NCBI GenBank assembly: GCA_964036295.1
Contig: OZ038471.1
Location: forward strand, 379,501 to 443,500
Direction of reading: 5' to 3'
Length of the DNA: 64,000 nucleotides
From: Plumapathes pennacea
Lineage: Eukaryota > Cnidaria > Anthozoa > Antipatharia > Myriopathidae
Below are positions 59,601 to 64,000 of this stretch, piece by piece (positions within the stretch are counted from its first letter, which is position 1; each line of letters starts with the position of its first letter). The notes beneath the pieces were generated by a model. The model had not been told where the DNA came from and searched no databases. It saw nothing but the letters and a program-made list of their open reading frames with translations. The translations under genes and the position numbers were made by a program.

Positions 59601-59771
59601 ACATTAAAAAAAATTGAATTGCAGGTGAAAGGCATCTACCTCCACCCAGAGATGTTCAGCGTTGAGAACAAGCTCCTGACGCCGACACTGAAAGCCAAAA
59701 GAAACGACATCTACCGCTTCTTTGAAAACCAGATAAACGAACTCTACAGCGAGATTGAACACCAAACCTAA
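47612..59771 (+). CDS. ACSL: Long-chain acyl-CoA synthetase, copy B, 23 exons
   Basis: Same reaction as copy A. Exons: 47612-47677, 48691-48793, 49058-49125, 49296-49397, 49628-49727, 49878-50050, 50577-50609, 50818-50869, 50982-51058, 51588-51665, 52053-52135, 52283-52334, 52499-52581, 52762-52816, 53205-53300, 53422-53494, 53961-54049, 54614-54730, 58515-58568, 58959-59048, 59144-59245, 59323-59394 and 59625-59771, in phase, 654 residues. Signatures: [42 protein letters not shown] and [11 protein letters not shown]. The first exon starts with three Met codons, has an in-frame stop just upstream, and encodes a hydrophilic N-terminus without a membrane anchor. It ends Glu-His-Gln-Thr, with no peroxisomal signal. 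Every intron falls at the same place and phase as in copy A. The intron after 52816 begins with GC, not GT. The intron 54731-58514 houses the TRIM-NHL gene. Confidence 0.93.
47678..48690 (+). other. Copy B intron 1, no gene seen
   Basis: 1.0 kb. It contains a C-rich stretch (about 48091-48134). Small open frames (for example about 48339-48576) have no recognisable domain. Confidence 0.55.
49825..49867. repeat. (GTTT)n microsatellite
   Basis: About ten TTTG units immediately before the exon at 49878. Similar GTTT runs occur at about 41626-41673 in copy A, at the intron after the corresponding region, and at 51561-51582. Confidence 0.95.
50627..50811. mobile_element. 190-bp dispersed repeat copy in copy B intron 7
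   Basis: Starts CTCCCAAGAGTGATCAGC and carries CACCAGAAATATATCATACA and TTAGATGAAAGCTGATTAAA, then AAGGCTAGGAGAAACTG. The exon at 50818 follows within a few bases. Confidence 0.75.
51313..51455. repeat. 12-bp minisatellite (CTACTCCGACG)
   Basis: About twelve units of the form GCTACTCCGACG/GCTACTCTGACG in tandem within intron 9 of copy B. Confidence 0.92.
53553..53798. mobile_element. MITE with about 36-bp terminal inverted repeats and TA flanks
   Basis: The left end AAAGAGCCCTCTCACCGTAG, continuing ATGCTTTGCGCGCC, pairs with the right end GGCGCGCAAAGCATCC, continuing ACGGTGAGAGGGTCTCTT. Both ends are bordered by TA, as in Tc1/mariner-type insertions. The interior includes AAAATGGCCGCCGTCAGCC. 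A one-sided relative is at 17284-17355. Confidence 0.78.
54284..54353 (+). repeat. Three tandem CTGACGAAGGGCTAACGCTC units, hammerhead-like
   Basis: TTGACGAAGGGCTAACACT, CTGACGAAGGGCTAACGCT and CTGACGAAGGGCTAACGCTC follow each other, the last running into GATACGTCAGC. The unit matches the conserved CUGANGA, stem II and GAAA layout of hammerhead ribozymes carried by Penelope-like retroelements, but the GAAA is GATA here. Downstream TTACGGCG and the ATCAACTTTCTGTTGAT hairpin are also typical of that repeat. No reverse transcriptase is nearby. Confidence 0.6.
54778..54863. repeat. 46-bp direct repeat, two copies
   Basis: CTTAGCTATTTAGTGTTAGC, then TTGATTACTGAATGG, occurs at 54778-54817 and 54824-54863, just past the stop codon of the TRIM-NHL gene. 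Confidence 0.9.
54875..57088 (-). CDS. TRIM-NHL protein (RING, B-boxes, coiled coil, filamin, NHL), intronless, nested in a copy B intron
   Basis: Probable E3 ubiquitin ligase and/or RNA-binding regulator of the TRIM2/TRIM3/TRIM71 architecture. A single open frame of 737 residues starts at 57088, or at 57073 if the second Met (MDGCKQLF) is used. Domains in order: RING about 22-67 (CSFC, then CLHSFCLDC and CPVC), B-box region 1 about 108-145, B-box 2 about 166-205 ([19 protein letters not shown]), coiled coil about 205-330, filamin/ABP280 repeat about 365-465 (ending GSPWNAHV), and NHL repeats from about 470 to the end, with [14 protein letters not shown] first and FNNSRVQIF last. All domains are intact, so this is a probable working gene. 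It has no intron while its host gene has 22, suggesting a retrocopy origin or the intronless TRIM-NHL families known from cnidarians. No poly(A) tract or target duplication was found. Confidence 0.93.
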   Translation of the reverse strand: MIHWKMDGCKQLFDLLRKEAECSFCIHPVNKPKTLPCLHSFCLDCLNNYAATIRKQGKTTFDCPVCLVTFKLPDNDRFDAFQTTFYQNRLVDILAMEKSGINQQEHCDNCDENIAVSSYCFECKTFLCSSCLDAHKRLKVARDHRVVSLQNLEKTEVESLTIQSQSASCDNHKKEHLEHYCEKCRFCICYKCALVGHKKQIVHYVEQMESRVAELNEKIAKSKKNFKTTEQDIEETKHKAQTNTEELMRSLKEHEANIMRELDELYSAERQAHLKQLKDFELSLAQLTNAIEYARITKTNTEIEILQKKDDITRRCYELLTSQEMTAAARKPFRVGLLTNDELCQTVRQSVLGRVVVSLTDSSRSVAEGKGLQEAECGERAEFTVITKDAEGQQCYDERDQVTVHIQTAAQEELEVKIEDEQDGTYHVTYAPQRHEQHYMAVNVNEKPLTGSPWNAHVVPHQYQALSSFGSKGTGKGEFSRPWGISVSSTGNIAVADSDNKRVQVFTPEGEYLREFGQEILRSPGCVAYSSTDNLIVLDKINTKIRKAFMFTESGTFLGQFSPAHLKRPWRVSVTRDGRVLVCEQDEPTVKVLSPDGQELLQSFSAPDCTAHPHYAVYHNDKFFVSYSHSRREDCIRVFDDAGEYLHDIGTCKETGDDHVHVRGPRGIAIDKFGDLLVPDRIRHRLEVFTAKGEFVSGTGGQGTKLGQFSFPEDLAVSEDGRVYITDFNNSRVQIFE
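57089..58514. other. Remaining copy B intron; upstream region of the TRIM-NHL gene
   Basis: No further gene. The first few hundred bases should hold the TRIM-NHL promoter (minus strand): an ATTGG (CCAAT) box lies at 57135-57139, 47 bases upstream of 57088. A direct repeat occupies 58058-58329. Confidence 0.5.
58058..58329. repeat. About 130-bp tandem duplication
   Basis: Copies at 58058-58187 and 58203-58329 share CATTGTTATCTCGCTTTAT, GCGAACTCTTGCAAAGC, TTTTACTGATCAGT and GACCCATTCTTTAAAAAAAA with few differences. The 15-base spacer resembles the sequence before the first copy. Confidence 0.92.
58838..58935. repeat. (CT)n and (TTGCTA)n low-complexity tract
   Basis: CTCTCTCTCTCT followed by TTGCTATTGCTATTG units and a T-rich end, upstream of the exon at 58959. 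Confidence 0.9.
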
Positions 59772-60634
59772 GAACGCGGTAAACCAGACGAGGACTAGGA
59801 TAGTGAAGAGAACATGGCGAGACGCCTTCGAGTTCTTCGTAGAAGCAGAACAATTTTCGGAATGTTATAAAGGCCATTCACAGTGAAGGCAAAGTTTCGC
59901 TGTGTTTTGTTGGTCTAATTCACAAGGCGCAAGTTTTAAGGCAATGCAGTATAAATACAGTGTCGTAGCTTTAAGATTTTCATATAATTCTGCAGCTCGC
60001 AAATTGCTTAAAGTAATTTTGTCTTTTTTTGTAGAAAGAAGTAAATAATAAAATGCAGTAGCACTAATAAGCTGCTTACCACCGTGCATTGCGGGCGTAT
60101 AAGACTAATTTGGGGCCTGTTCACGCAAAGCCTGTTTACGAACGAAAACGTAAGTATGACTTACGCATCGGGACAACGAGAATTTAGGCCTAAGATTATC
60201 TCAGTGCAATTTTGATAAATCAGTTATCTTTGGTCCTGGACTCCTTGATGTGCTGTGGTGTTTCCTGCTGCTGTCATATTTTTGCATTACCCATTTTCTT
60301 GTAAGCACGAGTGATATGGGGATAAAAATAAATTTACTGGTTAAACAAGTTGACGTCAAATTCACGCCCGCAGACCCAGATTTTTTTAGGCAAACCTAGT
60401 CATTTTACTCTACTGAGTTCAACCGAACACTGGATTTAGCGCGGTCGGTAGGCCAAGAAAGGACTGGAAGTGAGTCTCGGCTCGCCTCAGGCCTTTCCAG
60501 TCATCTAATCCCATGATGCTCTCCTGTATTGGCAAAACAGCTCCATGGCAACGGAACGCCCAATAAATGGTAACCAAGGCGCCATGTTGCTGTAGTTCAC
60601 TTGTGCATCGCTTTGCTCGCTAACAACAGACAAA
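59772..60634. other. Copy B 3' UTR and spacer to EFHC1
   Basis: AATAAA at 60047-60052 is a likely copy B poly(A) signal. The remainder is the upstream region of EFHC1 and holds an X-box-like site. No other gene seen. Confidence 0.5.
60541..60555 (+). promoter_or_regulatory. X-box-like (RFX) motif upstream of EFHC1
   Basis: CTCCATGGCAACGG contains a perfect right half (GGCAAC) and the central CCATGG of the RFX X-box; the left half is degenerate. It lies about 85 bases before the start codon, where X-boxes of ciliary genes usually sit. A second GGTAACC half site lies at about 60568. Confidence 0.45.
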
Positions 60635-63600
60635 ATGGCTCTTCCTTTCCTCCCAGGAAATTCATTTACAGATCCCACGGTGAGTGTGTCAGACAATCTT
60701 CATAGATTTGGGCAGTTTTCGTAATATTCCACGCGGGAATTGATGCCCCAACGCAAACGGTGTAAGACTTCGTTTTTATGTTACAGAAAGCTAGATATCA
60801 CCGGCCTCAGACGCTTGGATGGACAAATGGATATGCTCTTCCAACTGCTCCAGAAATTGGTATCGGAGGCGACCCCATTCCTGTCAACAAACTCACTCAA
60901 GAAGAACTGGACGAATTAGCCAACATCAAGCCGTCACTAACTTACGGCCAAAAAGTCCAAGCTCCTCCGGAAGATTTCATCCCAGCGCATGTTGCATTTG
61001 ACAAGAAAGTGCTGCTGTTCTTCGGTTATTTCAAACAAACAGTGCACGAGTCAGCAGATGAATACTATCGCGTCCGTCGTGTCAAAATCTACTACTATTT
61101 AGAAGACGATTCCATAGCAGTCATCGAACCTGTTGTTCAGAACAGGTACTGTGGCAGTAGCCTAGAGATTTTTAGTCATTAACATGCACTCTATGCCTTA
61201 TTTTGAGTGACGTCTGGCAGTGTTGTTTATCAGTAAAATCTTTCATCACAAACTTTTATGCCACCCCCACTCTCTGGGGTGGCATATAGTTACCATGATT
61301 TTTGAGGGGTAACTTATGCATCATCCCAACGTAATTCTTGAAAAAATCTTGTCTGTCTGTCTGCATACATGTCTGGGTATATTTTATAAATTTTGTCCCT
61401 AATGGATATAATCATACTTTTGGTTTGTATTTTTTCCTCTTTAGTGGGATCCCCCAAGGAAAACTGATCAAGAGACAGAGGCTTCCAAAGAATGACCTGG
61501 GTGATTACTGGCACTGGAAGGATTTAAACCTGGGAATTGATGTCACATTTTATGGAAAAGTGTTTCATATCTGTGACTGTGATGCTTGGTCAAGGGTAAG
61601 AAATCTCCATCCCTTAGCAATTTACACATATTTACTGGGCAGCAAAGCAGCCTCAAAGATACAAAACTAATCATAAATTCAGTCCTGATGGTGCATATTA
61701 CCAGTAATAAGGCACATGATAAACACAAGTGATGTTATAAATTTCTGTTTTTCTCTTGATCTCTGTTCCTTTAGGAATACATGGCCAGTGAAGGTATTGA
61801 ATTGAATCCACCCGAGGACACAGCAGTGGATCCTTACAATGAATCTCGCAAACAGCCTCTACGAACATACATCACTCCCTCATCATTTGACAAGCTAAAG
61901 CAGTTCCTGGAGCTTGACCGTAAAGTGTTGAGATTCTTTTGTGTTTGGGATGACAGGGATAGCATGTTTGGAGAGATGCGGCCTTGTGTAAGTGTTCTCT
62001 TCCACACAAAATTTGATGTGTAATGGAAGGAGTGAATGAAACATACGTAACGACTTTCCAGTCAATACCAATCAGTATCACATCTTATTATTACCAATAT
62101 ATTCCAAATATATTGCAGCATGAATATAGTAACTTCCCGCTCTTAGTGGAATCATGTGGTTACAGCAACTGCTGCTCTGTTTCAACAGATTTTACACTAC
62201 TACCTTGTGGACGACACAGTAGAAGTCAGAGAAGTTCATGCACCTAACGATGGGCATGATCCTTTTCCTGTGCTCATTTGTCGCCAGAAATTAGCCAAGG
62301 ACAGGACTAAAGTAGAATGTAAGTATGCTGCATATGTTTGGTATAGCCAATTAGATGAGATGCAGACATCACATAGAACTAACAGTTTAGGTAGCTCTAG
62401 ATTATACCAACCTTTTAAGAAGAAAATTTGTGAGTTTTGTGGCATGGATTGATAGTTTGATCAACTTTCATCTGAGCAAGTTATCAAATGCCAAGTTCTC
62501 CAAAATGTGTGATATGTCTGTGGTGGGAAACTGAAGGAGAAAATTGAAGTTGATCACTCTTGCCAACAGCCTCTTTTCCGAGTGTCGTCCTGGAACTGTC
62601 AGACCATGAGATCAAGGACTGGTTCACACCAAGGGACTTCATGGTTGGTGTGACCATCACAATGATGGGACGGCGCTTCCTGCTATATGAATGTGATGAG
62701 TTTACAAAGAATTACTACCGTGAAAAATTTGGTGTTACTGAGTTTGCGCCAGTTGATGTAAAAGGCATGAAACGGGAGCCACCTTCCCAGGTAAGTGTTC
62801 AAAAATGGACTTTGGATGTATAATTAGGTCCTAGCCTGCTGGCTTCACCACAGGGCACACCTTCTACTGAGCCCCCACCCCCTCCTGTTTCTCTTGAGAA
62901 GAGAGAGAGAGAGAGAGAGGAGGGGGGATCAATAGGGGGTGCCCTGATGTGAATCAGGTATATACAGAACACATCAAGGGGTTAGACTGCAGTATTTTGT
63001 TGTGCTGTATTAAAAGTCTTTCCAAGATACTGTTCAATCAGGTGAATGTGCTGTTGGCAAGTTTAACCTTTTTTCTCTTGCTCACAGCTCATTCCACCAT
63101 ATAATGGTTATGGCTCACTGCAAGACAGCCTTCAGTCCTGCCTCTCACTGGTGCCCCAGCCGCCCAAGAAAGACTTCATCAAGATGCTGGAGAATGATCA
63201 CAAAGTTCTGAGATATGCTGCAACAATGGTAAGAAACTTGGGTCACTTTGGTTGTTTCAAATAATTCTCTTTTGGTTGTTTTTTTCAAATGTGTGAAAGC
63301 TGTGTGGAAGAAGACCTTGATGTTAGTGTGTTTTTATGGTGTGTTAGCTAATTTGGACTTCCTTTCTGTGTTTCTCCAGGAAAGCTTCAAACCAGAGGAC
63401 AAAAATCGCAGATTCATCATTTCCTATCGTCTGGCAGATGACATGCTGACAATCTATGAACCACCAGTCAGGAATGCAGGAATCATTGGGGGCAAGTTTC
63501 TGGAACGAACTCAAGCAACCAAGCCAGGCTCCTCTGTGGACAACCCTGTGTTCTACACTCCTGCAGACTTCCGAATCGGTGCTGTTATTCACATCTTCAA

Positions 63601-63819
63601 GCATAGGTTCAAGATCACAGATGCTGATGAATATGTTCTGAAACACCTGGAGTCCCATGCCCAACATTACCCCATTGAAACCATCAATTCAATACGAGAG
63701 AAGCATGGCAGAGCTGCCACCACAACAGAAGAGCTACTCACATCTGTGCCACAGGGGGACACGGATGCCAACCTGGGAAAGAGAATGCCCAGTGGCATAA
63801 AGACAGAGTACCAAAGAAG
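60635..63819 (+). CDS. EFHC1: EFHC1 (DM10-domain axonemal protein), 5' part, eight exons; continues past the window
   Basis: Ciliary doublet-microtubule protein (family of Chlamydomonas Rib72, EFHC1 and EFHC2). Exons 60635-60679, 60787-61145, 61445-61595, 61775-61987, 62189-62318, 62570-62790, 63088-63228 and 63380-63819 join in phase and give 566 residues before the donor AAG|GTATGTT at 63820; human EFHC1 has 640. Three DM10 domains at about residues 90-195, 240-355 and 410-510, by collinearity with the human protein. Marker blocks: the N-terminal [68 protein letters not shown] and [12 protein letters not shown]. The C-terminal EF-hand region is not in the window. Many motifs are closer to EFHC1 than to EFHC2. 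An X-box-like site lies just upstream. Confidence 0.93.
62403..62564 (-). mobile_element. 190-bp dispersed repeat copy, reversed, before an EFHC1 exon
   Basis: On the minus strand it reads AAGAGTGATCAACTTCAATT, TTCTCCTTCAGTTTCCCACC, ACACATTTTGGAGAACTTGG and AGATGAAAGTTGATCAAAC. It ends within five bases of the acceptor AG of the exon at 62570. Confidence 0.75.
62895..62926. repeat. (GA)n microsatellite
   Basis: GAGAAGAGAGAGAGAGAGAGAGAGG run in EFHC1 intron 6. Confidence 0.9.
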
Positions 63820-64000
63820 GTATGTTGATCAAGCTAGGGCACAGGGGAATACACATAGACTAGACTTCATGGTGAAACTTGTAATGAGGGAGTTGCAACA
63901 TTTTTCACCTAATGCAGAAAATTTTGGAGGAGTACATTGTCAAATTTATTAAATTTTGATAGGGGGAGGTGAAGCAAATGCACATTTAGATAGAAAATCA

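Overview
The window is about 64 kb of nuclear DNA from an invertebrate animal. The genes are intron-rich, with GT-AG introns of mostly 100-1000 bp, animal-specific families and AATAAA poly(A) signals, and the introns are full of small inverted-repeat elements. The mix (a RING/B-box/filamin/NHL TRIM gene without introns, a creatinase with introns, gamma-syntrophin, MINDY4, EFHC1) and the repeat style suggest an anthozoan cnidarian, probably a stony coral or sea anemone. That assignment is inference. All gene models were spliced by hand, requiring consistent phase at every junction and similarity to known families.

Layout, left to right: 1-748, two inverted-repeat elements. 762-5128 (+), creatinase with a presequence-like leader. 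7426-13288 (+), gamma-syntrophin. 15600-19077 (-), Elongin A. 20135-25265 (-), FBXO10, head-to-head with 25729-29632 (+), TRAM1. 30495-32282 (+), bifunctional CoA synthase. 33136-38692 (-), MINDY4-type deubiquitinase, head-to-head with 39845-46762 (+), long-chain acyl-CoA synthetase copy A. 47612-59771 (+), acyl-CoA synthetase copy B; one of its introns carries an intronless TRIM-NHL gene on the other strand (54875-57088). 60635-63819 (+), EFHC1, which runs off the right edge.

The genes are mostly unrelated housekeeping, signalling and ciliary genes; they do not form an operon-like system. A loose metabolic theme exists: COASY makes the CoA that the two acyl-CoA synthetases use. The acyl-CoA synthetases are a tandem duplication in which every intron is shared; copy A ends in Ser-Arg-Leu (a peroxisomal PTS1-type tripeptide) and copy B does not, which suggests they have divided up cell compartments.

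The items most worth a second look are: (i) a full-length animal creatinase with all catalytic residues and a likely mitochondrial leader, whose first exon abuts a transposable element; (ii) the PTS1-tailed acyl-CoA synthetase paralogue; (iii) the nested intronless TRIM-NHL gene; (iv) a decayed hammerhead-ribozyme-like repeat typical of Penelope-like retroelements; (v) a conserved CaaX tail on FBXO10; (vi) an Elongin A BC-box lacking its cysteine; (vii) several MITE families, some placed within a few bases of splice sites.
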